A stretch of DNA of 64,000 bases from Actinomyces ruminicola. GTDB taxonomy: Bacteria; Actinomycetota; Actinomycetes; Actinomycetales; Actinomycetaceae. Where the stretch lies: the NCBI RefSeq assembly GCF_900103885.1, contig NZ_FNIM01000001.1:540138-604137 (forward strand), given 5' to 3'. Within the stretch, counting starts at the first letter, position 1. Each line of letters opens with the position of its first letter. Of this stretch, positions 16,331 through 24,683 are shown one piece after another. The notes below the pieces were generated by a model. It was not told the DNA's origin, ran no database searches, and saw only the letters and a list, made by a program, of their open reading frames with translations. The position numbers were made by a program, and so were the translations under genes.

Positions 16331-17514
16331 GCGGTCTCCTTCGGGATCGTGGCGAGCACCGTGAACCTTGGGTGGGAGAGGATGCGCAGACTGCCGCCCA
16401 AGGACTCGACCCTATCGCTCATGGAGCGCAGGCCGAGTCCGGCTCCGAGCAGGTCCGGCTCCAGCGCCTCCGTCGGGCTCCGGGACTGGTTCCGATTCGG
16501 TACGACCCCGTCGTTGGCGACCGTGAGCCGCCAGAACCCGGGGAAGTCGGTGACGGTCACCGAGGCATTGACGGCTCGCCCGTGCCTGGCCGCATTGGTC
16601 AGCGCCTCCCGCGTCACCGCCACCAGACAGCGCGCCACCGGCACCGGCGGAGGCTCGCTTGGCGCGCAGTCGACCCTGACCGTCTCAATGCCGCTGCGGT
16701 TCGCAAGCCGATTCAGCGCCACCGCCAAGTCCTCGCCCTCGTCTGCGAGCGCATGAACCGATGCGCGCATGGAGGCGAGCGCATCATCGACCGTATCCGC
16801 CATCTGAGTCAGGTCGGCGACTACGTCGGGGGCGTCTCGATGGGACACCTGTGCCGCACGCATCTGAAACAGCAGCCGGGTCAGCAGGTGGCCGACGCCG
16901 TCGTGGATCTCACGGGCGATCCGGGTGCGCTCGGACAGGGCGGCCGCCCGCGTCTCGTGGTCCTGGGCCGCTTCCAGCCGCGCCTGCGCCTCCTGCAGCG
17001 CGGTGACCCGCTCGTGCAGATCGTCCCTGACCCGATGCAGGGCGCCGCGCGCACGATCCTCCTGACCGGTACGTGCCGCCAGCAGGGCCGAGAATACGGA
17101 CAGCACCGCCGCGCCCACGACGACGTCGGGAGTATGCCGTAGCGCCGCCAGCAGCGGTGCCGCGCATATCGCCGCCCCGCCCCAGGCCCAGCGGGTCCGG
17201 CCCGAGAGCGCCTGCATCAGGTCATAGGCGGCCAGCGGCACCCCCACCGTAGCCGCAGGATGCAGGCAGCCCGCCAGCAGGTAGGCGGTCGGCAGCACGG
17301 CCGCGCCACGCCCCCGCTCCGCTGCGGCGCAGGCCCCGCTGCAGGTGACTGCGACCAGGAACCACACGATCGTCGCCGTTCCGGGCACACCCGCCACCAG
17401 TGCCAGAACAATGCAGGCTCCCATGACCACGGCCCGGTCCGCCAGCTGCTTCACGCCCCGATTATCGATTACACGGGCCGCCTCAAGGGGCCGACGGCGG
17501 CGTCTCCCTGACAT
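16327..17514 (-). CDS. Sensor histidine kinase, HisKA_3/NarX-like
   Basis: About 395 residues. The N-terminal half has four or five hydrophobic segments (residues 25-155) and little extracytoplasmic sequence, so sensing is probably within the membrane. A coiled segment follows (LHERVTALQEAQARLEAAQD), then the phospho-acceptor His in REIHDGVGHLLTRL, the ATP N-box in EALTNAARHGRA and the G-box GAGLGLRSMSDRV. The start is uncertain: ATG 17514 has no clear ribosome site and starts with a run of Arg, so a GTG some 20 codons inside is possible. Partner of the LuxR-type regulator. Confidence 0.88.
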   Translation of the reverse strand: MSGRRRRRPLEAARVIDNRGVKQLADRAVVMGACIVLALVAGVPGTATIVWFLVAVTCSGACAAAERGRGAAVLPTAYLLAGCLHPAATVGVPLAAYDLMQALSGRTRWAWGGAAICAAPLLAALRHTPDVVVGAAVLSVFSALLAARTGQEDRARGALHRVRDDLHERVTALQEAQARLEAAQDHETRAAALSERTRIAREIHDGVGHLLTRLLFQMRAAQVSHRDAPDVVADLTQMADTVDDALASMRASVHALADEGEDLAVALNRLANRSGIETVRVDCAPSEPPPVPVARCLVAVTREALTNAARHGRAVNASVTVTDFPGFWRLTVANDGVVPNRNQSRSPTEALEPDLLGAGLGLRSMSDRVESLGGSLRILSHPRFTVLATIPKETA

Positions 17515-17615
17515 CTGTCATGCCCGAGCCGCTGATTGATGACAGCACACACTTCCGGCGCAGCACGTGTACTCGGCACCATGAAGCCACGCAATCCACG
17601 GAGGAGGGAACCGGC

Positions 17616-18575
17616 ATGAGCGAACCGGCAGTGGTCGTTGAGAACCTGGTCAAGCGCTACGGGGAACTGGTCGCCGTCGATGGTCTGTCGCTCAACGTCG
17701 CCTCCGGCGAGATCCTGGGCCTGCTCGGCCCCAACGGCTCGGGCAAGACCACGGCGATCAACTGCATCCTGCAACTGCTTACCTACAACCGGGGCGAGAT
17801 CCGTGTATTCGGGGAGCCTATGTCGGCCACCGCCTATGAGCTCAAACGGCGGATCGGGGTGGTGCCGCAGGAGGTGGCCGTCTTCGAGGAACTCACGGTG
17901 CAGGAGAACATCGACGCCTTCTGCGCCCTGTATGTCTCCGACCGCACGCACAGGCGGGAACTGGTGCAGGAGGCGATCGAATTCGTTGATCTGGGGCGGT
18001 TCGCGAAGTTCCGCCCCAAGAAGCTATCCGGCGGGCTGCTGCGTCGTCTGAACATCGCCTGCGGCATTGCCCACCGGCCAGAACTGATCATCCTGGACGA
18101 ACCCACCGTGGCCGTCGACCCGCAGAGCCGCAGCGCCATCCTCGACGGGATCAAGCGCCTCAACGCCCGCGGCGCCACCGTCATCTACACCAGCCACTAC
18201 ATGGAGGAGGTGGAGCAGCTGTGCACGCGGATCAGCATCATGGATCGGGGCAAGCAGATCGCCGGCGGCACCGCCAGCGAGCTCAAGGCGATGATCGGCA
18301 CCGGCGAGCGTATCCGCGTGGAAGTCGTCTCCCCCACAGAGCTCGGTGAGCGTGAACTGGAGGCGGTGCGTCGAGCGGAGCATGTACGCACCGTCGTCTA
18401 CGAGGCGCCCGAGCTGGTCGTCGAGTGCAGCCCGGGGGCGCACAACCTGGCCGACGTTCTCGAAGCACTCGCCAGAGCGGGCGTGTCATGTGGGCGGATC
18501 ACCTCCGAGCCGCCGACCCTGAACGACGTGTTCCTGGAGATCACCGGCCGAGCCCTGCGCGACGAGGCGGCCTGA
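17616..18575 (+). CDS. ABC transporter ATP-binding protein (ABC-2 exporter type)
   Basis: A 319-residue ATPase. Walker A is LGLLGPNGSGKTTAIN, Q-loop VVPQEVAVFEELT, signature LSGGLLRRL, Walker B LIILDEPTVAVDP and H-loop TSHYMEE. The C-terminal 80 residues are the extra domain typical of DrrA/CcmA-like exporters. ATG 17616 follows GGAGGAGGGAA. It is the first gene of a three-gene exporter (with 18577 and 19712) and faces the two-component system. Likely exports an antibiotic, peptide or lipid. Confidence 0.92.
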   Translation: MSEPAVVVENLVKRYGELVAVDGLSLNVASGEILGLLGPNGSGKTTAINCILQLLTYNRGEIRVFGEPMSATAYELKRRIGVVPQEVAVFEELTVQENIDAFCALYVSDRTHRRELVQEAIEFVDLGRFAKFRPKKLSGGLLRRLNIACGIAHRPELIILDEPTVAVDPQSRSAILDGIKRLNARGATVIYTSHYMEEVEQLCTRISIMDRGKQIAGGTASELKAMIGTGERIRVEVVSPTELGERELEAVRRAEHVRTVVYEAPELVVECSPGAHNLADVLEALARAGVSCGRITSEPPTLNDVFLEITGRALRDEAA

Positions 18576-18576
18576 T

Positions 18577-19725
18577 ATGCGCTCCGTCTTCTCCTACCAG
18601 GTGCTGCGCCTGCTGCGCGACAAGATCCTGCTGCTGTGGACGCTCGGCCTGCCGATCATGCTCTCGCTGATATTCATGGCGATGTTTTCCGCGTTGGAGG
18701 CGGGCTACGCCGTCGAGCCCCTGCGGATCGGGGTCGTCCACGATCAGGCCTACACCACCGAGGTCGGGCTGGACGCGACCCTGGAGGCACTGTCCGACGA
18801 CGACGCCGAGCTGCACCTGCTCGATCCCGTGGTCTACGGCTCCGTGGCCGAGGCCGAGGAGGCCGTCGTCGACGGCGAGACCCTCGGCTATCTCGCGGTC
18901 GAGGACGGCGGGCCCGCGCTACACCTCACGCCCGCATGCAATGACCTGGCTACGACCCCGGTACTGCGTGCCGCGCTGGACGCCTACGTGCAAAGCCGTG
19001 ATGAGTTCACCGGGCTGGTCACTGCGGGCGCCGATCCCGCGCAGGCGTCCGCAGCGCTGCAGCTCCGGCACGAGTTCACCGAGGAGTTGCAGGTGACCCG
19101 CGTACCAGGGAAGCCCGCCGTGCCCTACTACTTCGCGCTGCTCGCCTTCACCAGTGGCATGGGCATGACCATCGCGGTGGTGGCCATTCGGGAGATCACC
19201 GCTCCCGCGGGCCCCTTGGCGGCGCGCCGCAACCTGGGGGCGCTGCCCCGCTGGCGGGTGCTGGCGGGCACCCTCGCCGGGGCGTGGTTGTGCACCTGGG
19301 CCTGCCTGGTACTCGCCTTCATCTTCATGCGGTTCGTGGTGGGCGTGGACTTCGGCCCGTATGCGGCCCTGTGCCTGGTGGCCATCGCCGTCTCCAGTCT
19401 CATGTCCTGCGCGGCGGGCGCCGCCCTGGGGACGATCCCGCGGCTGCCGCTGGGCGGAGTGTCGGCAATCAGCTGCCTGCTGGGGCTGTTCTGCGGCCTG
19501 TACGGCACCGCCTCTCAACGGCTGACCAGCACCATTGAGGTCAATGCCCCGCTGTTCGCTCAGCTCAATCCCCTGTGGCAGGCGACCCAGTGCTTCTTCG
19601 GGCTGCTGTACTACGACTCCCTGGTGCCTTTCGCCCGCAGCTGCGCCGTGCTGGCGGGTATGAGCGTCGTGTTCCTACTGATCGCCCTGATGCGCATGCG
19701 GAGGATGAGCTATGAGCACCTTTAG
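18577..19725 (+). CDS. ABC-2 type transporter permease
   Basis: A 382-residue membrane protein with one N-terminal helix (LLLWTLGLPIMLSLIFMAMF), a large extracytoplasmic domain (about 45-185), and five or six helices at the C-terminal end (from YYFALLAFTSGMGMTIAVV). This is the YhgE/ABC2_membrane_3 layout. It starts one base after the ATPase stop and overlaps the next permease by 14 bases, so stoichiometric assembly as a heterodimer is likely. Confidence 0.87.
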   Translation: MRSVFSYQVLRLLRDKILLLWTLGLPIMLSLIFMAMFSALEAGYAVEPLRIGVVHDQAYTTEVGLDATLEALSDDDAELHLLDPVVYGSVAEAEEAVVDGETLGYLAVEDGGPALHLTPACNDLATTPVLRAALDAYVQSRDEFTGLVTAGADPAQASAALQLRHEFTEELQVTRVPGKPAVPYYFALLAFTSGMGMTIAVVAIREITAPAGPLAARRNLGALPRWRVLAGTLAGAWLCTWACLVLAFIFMRFVVGVDFGPYAALCLVAIAVSSLMSCAAGAALGTIPRLPLGGVSAISCLLGLFCGLYGTASQRLTSTIEVNAPLFAQLNPLWQATQCFFGLLYYDSLVPFARSCAVLAGMSVVFLLIALMRMRRMSYEHL

Positions 19726-20935
19726 GACCTCGCTGCGGATCGTGGCCGCGCACCGCGTCTATGTCCTGATTTATCTGGTGTTGATGAGCGTGGGCGGCCT
19801 GTTCACGGGCCTCGGCGCCGGCACCGAGACGGAGGCCGGGATAACCCAGCCGACGGCGGATGTGGCCGTGATCGACCGCGACGACTCCGTGGTCTCTCGG
19901 GCGCTGGCCGACTACGTCGGCTCCGTCGGCGAGCCGCAGCCCCTCCAGGACAGTCCGCAGGCGATTCAGGAAGCTACCGCCAAAGACCGCATCCAGTACA
20001 TCCTGATCATCCCCGCCGGCTTCGGTCAGGATCTGCAGGACGCGGCGCGGGCGGGAACTAAGCCGCCGAGGCTGCAGACCGTCATCAGCTACCGCTCCTA
20101 CGCGGGCTCGCTCATGAACGTGCGCACCGGCTCCTACCTGAACCAGGTCTATGACTACCTGAGTGCCGTGGACACCGATTCCACCGGCACGCAGACCGCG
20201 GATGCCGCAGGCGACTGCGCGGAGCGGGCCGTGAGCCTGGCGAATCAATCCATGCAGGGTAGTGCAACAGCGCGGCTGATCACCCAAGAGTCCCTCCCGC
20301 TGCCGGAGACGCTCAAGGTGTATCTACTGTTCTCGCTCTTCCCGCTGATGGCGTCCAGCGTGGTGACAATCGCAATGCTGATGGCCTCTTTGAACCGGCG
20401 CGCCGTGTACTCGCGCGTATCGGCCGCGCCCGTGACCGGCCGCTCACGCGGCCTGGGCCTGCTGGGCGCGTGCCTGGTGATCGGCGTGGTCGGATGGGCG
20501 TGGTTCTTCTGCCTGGGAACGGCGGTGTTCGCCGGCGACCGCATCGGCGACTCCGCACCGCGACTGGGAGTCATCGGCCTGGCATTGGCGGCGTACACCC
20601 TCAGCGGGGTCGCCGTGGGCTTCCTGGTGGGCCAGCTGCGATTGGGAGAGAACACGGCCAATGCGGCGGCGGTCATCGGCGGCATGGCGCTGTCCGCGCT
20701 GGCGGGCGCCTGGGCACCCCTGGACATGCTGCCCGACGCCGTGGTCGCGGTTTCGCGGCTCACCCCCGGCTACTGGGCGACCCAGGCAGTCAGCGGCGCC
20801 TTCAGCGCAGACACGGCCTCGGCGCAGGAGCTCATGCCGCTGATCGGGGACTGCGGAGTGTGCGCACTGTTCGCCGTCGCGATCGCCGCCGTCGGCCTGG
20901 CCGTAGGTCGTTCACGCGCGCGGGAGTCGCTCTAG
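19712..20935 (+). CDS. ABC-2 type transporter permease
   Basis: A 407-residue permease with the same layout as 18577: first helix VYVLIYLVLMSVGGLFTGLG, extracytoplasmic domain about 40-190, then six helices from VYLLFSLFPLMASSVVTIAM. It pairs with the preceding permease. The overlap of 14 bases shows translational coupling. No terminator is obvious directly after it; a 7-bp palindrome (GTTTCAT-T-ATGAAAC) lies at 20999-21013. Confidence 0.87.
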   Translation: MSTFRTSLRIVAAHRVYVLIYLVLMSVGGLFTGLGAGTETEAGITQPTADVAVIDRDDSVVSRALADYVGSVGEPQPLQDSPQAIQEATAKDRIQYILIIPAGFGQDLQDAARAGTKPPRLQTVISYRSYAGSLMNVRTGSYLNQVYDYLSAVDTDSTGTQTADAAGDCAERAVSLANQSMQGSATARLITQESLPLPETLKVYLLFSLFPLMASSVVTIAMLMASLNRRAVYSRVSAAPVTGRSRGLGLLGACLVIGVVGWAWFFCLGTAVFAGDRIGDSAPRLGVIGLALAAYTLSGVAVGFLVGQLRLGENTANAAAVIGGMALSALAGAWAPLDMLPDAVVAVSRLTPGYWATQAVSGAFSADTASAQELMPLIGDCGVCALFAVAIAAVGLAVGRSRARESL

Positions 20936-20960
20936 CCAGACATCGAGTCACCGGTAGAGA

Positions 20961-21092
20961 TGTCCATCGGTGCCCAGTTTCACCGCAACCAACCCATAGT
21001 TTCATTATGAAACCGAAGTAAAACGGCGCAACCACGTAGGGCCCCAAAACAGCGCCCAGGCCCTCCACCGTGAAAGTGGTCACGGATGGACA
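20961..21092. other. Intergenic segment with palindromes
   Basis: Holds GTTTCAT-T-ATGAAAC (20999-21013, perfect) and an outer pair TGTCCATCGGTG / CACGGATGGACA (20961 and 21081, one mismatch in 12). Possible regulator sites; no gene seen. Confidence 0.4.
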
Positions 21093-21155
21093 CTTTTTCC
21101 TCTCGGCACGTCACCCCGGACAAGCTCCGCGAAGGCATCGTCGGCCGAGGCCGAG

Positions 21156-21190
21156 CGTTCGGGGCGGCCCACCGTGTGCCGCCCCGAACG
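21156..21190. terminator. Hairpin terminator
   Basis: 13-bp perfect stem CGTTCGGGGCGGC / GCCGCCCCGAACG, 36 bases beyond the stop of the hydrolase gene. Confidence 0.7.
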
Positions 21191-21225
21191 CCATGTCGTT
21201 CCCAGCCCCGAACCGCGAGCCTAGC

Positions 21226-22209
21226 TCAGCCGAGGTTGGCGCTCAGGAACTCCGCGATCCTCTCCCAGGGGATGGCGCCGTTCTCGCCGCCGTCGTACAG
21301 GTCGGTGTGAGTGGCGCCGGCGATGGAGACGAACTCCTTGTTGTCACCCTGGAGTCGGGCGAAGGCGTCCTTGCCCATGTAGTAGGAGTGGGCCGCCTCC
21401 CCGTGGACGATCATGACGGCGTTCTCGATCTCCTCGATGCAGCCCAGCAGGGTCGCGTTCATGAGGGACGACCCACCAATGACGGCCCACCCGTCGTTTG
21501 AGTTCAGGGAGCGGGGGTGGTAGCCGCGGGGCGTCTTGTAGTAGGCGTGGTAGTCCTTGACGAAGTCGGGGGCGTCCTCGGGCAGCGGATCCACCACGCC
21601 GCCGGCAAGGGCGTAGGTGCCGGAGCGGTAGTCGGCGGTGCGCTGGGCGGCAACGGTTGCGCGCATCTGGTTGCGCGACTCGGCGGAGTCGGCGGAGTCG
21701 AAGTAGCCCTTGGCGGCCACGCGGCTCAGGTCGTACATGGTGGAGGACACGGTGGCCTTGATGCGCGGGTCGGCGGCTGCGGCGGCCAGGGCCATGCCGC
21801 CCCAACCGCAGATGCCGATGATGCCTATGCGCTCGGCGTCAACATCCTCACGCACGGACAGGTAGTCGACGGCGGCCTGGAAGTCCTCGATGTTGATGTC
21901 CGGGGAGTTCATGTAGCGGGGCGTGCCGCCGGACTCACCGGTGAAGGACGGGTCGAAGGCGATGGTGACGAAGCCGCGCTCGGCCATGGTCTGTGCGTAC
22001 AGACCGCTGGACTGCTCCTTGACGGCTCCGAAGGGACCGGCCACGGCCAGTGCGGGCAGGGGGCCGCTCGCATCCTTGGGCTTGTACAGGTCGGCGGCGA
22101 GGGTGATGCCGAAGCGGGTGTGGAAGGCGACCTTCTCATGGTCCACGGCGTCGGACTGGGGGAAGACCTTGTCCCACTCCTGAGTCAGCTTGAGGTTCTC
22201 TGTGCTCAT
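21226..22209 (-). CDS. Alpha/beta hydrolase (YcjY/dienelactone-hydrolase-like)
   Basis: A 327-residue paralogue of the hydrolase at 11117. The nucleophile elbow is IIGICGWGGMA, again with Cys. The catalytic His is in GATHTDLYDGG. Active-site flanks VAGPFGAVKEQSSGLY and TIAFDPSFTGES match the family. It is divergent from a LysR gene, with a TGTCA-TACT-TGACA palindrome between them, so it is probably LysR-controlled. Substrate unknown. Confidence 0.8.
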   Translation of the reverse strand: MSTENLKLTQEWDKVFPQSDAVDHEKVAFHTRFGITLAADLYKPKDASGPLPALAVAGPFGAVKEQSSGLYAQTMAERGFVTIAFDPSFTGESGGTPRYMNSPDINIEDFQAAVDYLSVREDVDAERIGIIGICGWGGMALAAAAADPRIKATVSSTMYDLSRVAAKGYFDSADSAESRNQMRATVAAQRTADYRSGTYALAGGVVDPLPEDAPDFVKDYHAYYKTPRGYHPRSLNSNDGWAVIGGSSLMNATLLGCIEEIENAVMIVHGEAAHSYYMGKDAFARLQGDNKEFVSIAGATHTDLYDGGENGAIPWERIAEFLSANLG

Positions 22210-22324
22210 GTCCTGATGCTCCGTTTCTTCGGATCTTATGCGTATCTGTGGCGCTCCGGCACGGTGCCGCGGCGCCTCCGGTATCCAAATTAACCGCGCG
22301 GATGAGATGACGCTAATGACTGTT

Positions 22325-22338
22325 TGTCATACTTGACA
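22325..22338. promoter_or_regulatory. LysR-type binding site candidate
   Basis: TGTCA-TACT-TGACA, a perfect 5-bp-arm dyad in the 146-base space between the divergent hydrolase and LysR genes. Confidence 0.5.
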
Positions 22339-22364
22339 TTCCATACTGGCATATCATGTTCGAC

Positions 22365-23297
22365 ATGGAAATCCGTACGCTGCGCTACTTCGCCGCCGTC
22401 GCCCGCGAGGAGAACATGACCCGGGCCGCCACCCAGCTGCACGTGTCCCAGCCGACACTCTCGAAGCAGATGAAGGCGCTGGAGCGGGAGCTGGGGCACA
22501 AGCTGTTCGTCAGACACTCCTTCAGCATCGAGCTCACCGCGGAGGGCCGACTGCTGCGGGAGCGGGCCGAGGACCTCATCGGCCTGGCGGACCGCATCGA
22601 GAACGACTTCCTCGCCCTGGGCGACATCACCGGCGGCGACCTCTATCTGGGACTGGCCGAGTCCTACCAGGTGGGCCTGCTCGCCCGTCAGCTCAAGCTC
22701 CTGAAGCAGGAGTGCCCCGGACTCCACTACCACATCACCAGCGGCGACACCGAGCAGGTAACGGAGAAGCTGGACCGGGGCCTGCTCGACTTCGCCGCCA
22801 TCGTGGAGGAGCCCGACGGCGAACGCTTCAGCCGGTACGAGGCCCTGCCCCTGCCCGTGGCGGACAGGTGGGGCGTGGTCATGCGGCGCGACGACGCCCT
22901 GGCCGGAGAGGCTGCCATCACCGTGGAGGACCTGGTAGGGCTGCCGCTGTTCTGCTCCGAGCAGTCCTGGTCCCGGGACATCCCCGCCTGGGCCGGAGGG
23001 CGTATGGCGGACTTACACCTGGAGGGCACCTTCCGCCTGCCCTACAACGGCTCGGTGTTCGCGCGCGAGGGCCTGGGCTACCTGCTCACCTTCGACCGCC
23101 TGACCGACACGAGCACGTCCAGCGGCCTGGTCTTCCGGCCGCTGGCCCCGGCGCTCGAGTCCCGGATGTATCTGATCTGGCGCCGGCAGCAGGCCCTCTC
23201 CCCCATCGCTGAGCGCTTTCTGACCCGGCTGCGGGCCTCACTGGCCGACGACGGCACGGACGCCGGCCGAGGGAACAAACGCGACGGGAATGACTAG
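22365..23297 (+). CDS. LysR-family transcriptional regulator
   Basis: A 310-residue regulator. HTH: MEIRTLRYFAAVAREENMTR then LHVSQPTLSKQMKALE (residues 1-60). The effector domain follows. The start at ATG 22365 gives the canonical LysR N-terminus; ATG 22356 three codons upstream is possible, and neither has a clear ribosome site. The C-terminal tail (DDGTDAGRGNKRDGND) is unusually polar. Divergent from the hydrolase at 21226, its likely target. Confidence 0.85.
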   Translation: MEIRTLRYFAAVAREENMTRAATQLHVSQPTLSKQMKALERELGHKLFVRHSFSIELTAEGRLLRERAEDLIGLADRIENDFLALGDITGGDLYLGLAESYQVGLLARQLKLLKQECPGLHYHITSGDTEQVTEKLDRGLLDFAAIVEEPDGERFSRYEALPLPVADRWGVVMRRDDALAGEAAITVEDLVGLPLFCSEQSWSRDIPAWAGGRMADLHLEGTFRLPYNGSVFAREGLGYLLTFDRLTDTSTSSGLVFRPLAPALESRMYLIWRRQQALSPIAERFLTRLRASLADDGTDAGRGNKRDGND

Positions 23298-23415
23298 TAC
23301 TTCACTGTCCCTGCAGACATCAGCACCTCCCGTCGCGACCGACACCGGCAGCTCACCGCGAGCCACCCAGACGGCTCCCCCGAGCGCATAGTGTGCCGTG
23401 CTCCGGTTGCAGCAC

Positions 23416-23438
23416 GTCACTTGTGCCGGTCTCGCCGA
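23416..23438. repeat. Solitary dispersed-repeat copy overlapping the lacI stop
   Basis: GTCACTTGTGCCGGTCTCGC and three more bases; matches the unit of the 4468 array and the copies at 12379 and 58204. It provides the last codons and stop of the LacI gene on the minus strand, suggesting the repeat arrived by insertion or conversion at the gene end. Confidence 0.5.
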
Positions 23439-24445
23439 GGAGCGATCTCCCCACTGCCACGTATCAGGAACTGGGTGGGAATCACAATGTGCTCCGGCGC
23501 CGGCCGCTCACCCTCCAGGCGGAGGAACAGCCGCTGCGCAGCCACCCTTCCCATGCGCCGCGGGTCCTGCCGCACCACCGTCAGCGCGGGCTGGAGCATG
23601 TCCGCCAGCGGCAGGTCGTCGAAGCCGACGTGCGCAATCCGGTCACGCAGACCCAGCACGTGCAGCGCGTGCAGTGCCCCCTCGGTGAGCAGATTCTGCC
23701 CACTGAAGATCGCCGTGGGCGGTTGCGGGCCGTTCATGAGCTCAAGGACAGCCCGCTCGGACGCAGCCGCGCCCACCAGCCCCGAGACGAGGACCGCACC
23801 ATCGGCGTCGGCACCGAACTGCTCGAATGCGGCGGAGAATCCCTCCCAGCGCTCCACCGCGGTGGCGACGTTGAGGCGCTCTGTCAGCAGGGCGATGCGG
23901 GTGTGCCCGCGCTGGAGCAGATGCAGCGTTGCCCGCTTCGCGGCGGCCCGGGTGTCGCTCGTGACCCTGTCCGCCTCCACGTTGTGCGGGGCGCGATCCA
24001 CGAAGACAATCGGCACGCCCAGGTGCAGCACGCGTTCGAGTGCGGCGCCGTCCACCGTGGTGGTGTTGACAATGATGCCGTCCACGTGGCGCCTGATGGA
24101 GTCCTCAACCGCCGCCACCTCGCGCACCGGCTCCTCGTCCAGGCTGGAGGCCAGCACCGCGACGTCGTGCTCGCGTGCCACGTCCTCCACCCCGCGGTGC
24201 AGTTCTCCGGCGAAGGGATTGTCGACGCTGCCGACCAGCAGCGCGATCGTACGCGTCGCCCCGCCGGGCCGCCGCAGGCTGCCCGCCCGCAGATCCACGT
24301 GGTAGTCCAGCTCCCGCACCGCGTCCCACACGCGCTCGGCCGTGGCGTCGGCGACATTGGGCTCACCGTTGACGACGCGCGAAACCGTCTTGACCCCTAC
24401 CCCCGCCAGGCGCGCGACCTGCTTCATGGTGGCGCGCCGCTGCAC
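23417..24445 (-). CDS. LacI-family repressor of the sugar ABC operon
   Basis: About 342 residues. The HTH is TMKQVARLAGVGVKTVSRVV, followed by the hinge helix and a periplasmic-binding-protein-like effector domain (IALLVGSVDNPFAGELHRGV; VGFDDLPLADMLQPALTVV). Start: ATG 24427 would remove the residue before the first HTH helix, so the GTG at 24445 (VQRRATMKQ) is preferred; neither has a strong ribosome site. Transcribed divergently from a ribose-type importer with a LacI-type operator between. It likely senses the imported sugar. Confidence 0.85.
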   Translation of the reverse strand: MQRRATMKQVARLAGVGVKTVSRVVNGEPNVADATAERVWDAVRELDYHVDLRAGSLRRPGGATRTIALLVGSVDNPFAGELHRGVEDVAREHDVAVLASSLDEEPVREVAAVEDSIRRHVDGIIVNTTTVDGAALERVLHLGVPIVFVDRAPHNVEADRVTSDTRAAAKRATLHLLQRGHTRIALLTERLNVATAVERWEGFSAAFEQFGADADGAVLVSGLVGAAASERAVLELMNGPQPPTAIFSGQNLLTEGALHALHVLGLRDRIAHVGFDDLPLADMLQPALTVVRQDPRRMGRVAAQRLFLRLEGERPAPEHIVIPTQFLIRGSGEIAPRRDRHK

Positions 24446-24509
24446 CCCAGGCGTCGAACCGGCTGACGAGTATGACCCCACTGTCTCCTCCCCAATTCTC
24501 GAAACGCAC

Positions 24510-24538
24510 TTGACCCGAACGGGAACCAACCGTACCAT
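24510..24538 (+). promoter_or_regulatory. Promoter of the sugar ABC importer operon
   Basis: -35 TTGACC (24510-24515), 17-base spacer, -10 TACCAT (24533-24538). It lies just upstream of the LacI-type operator. Confidence 0.5.
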
Positions 24539-24550
24539 CGGACTCGCGAT

Positions 24551-24564
24551 TGACATCGTTGTCA
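24551..24564. promoter_or_regulatory. LacI-family operator
   Basis: TGACATCGTTGTCA: 5-bp arms TGACA/TGTCA around a central CG, the hallmark of LacI-family operators. It would cover the start region of the promoter at 24510-24538, giving repression of the importer. Confidence 0.65.
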
Positions 24565-24683
24565 GTACTGGAACGCCGCCACTTGGCAGCGCTCCAATAA
24601 CCCAACCCCAACAGTCGCCCCGGCGGCTCTCCCACCCGCGCCCGCAGCGTCGAGCGCGGACCACGAAAAGCAATGGAGCAGAT

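Noticed and set aside
20961-21092. Terminal inverted repeats of an insertion sequence
   Set aside because: No transposase or target duplication is present and the arms are only 12 bp with a mismatch.
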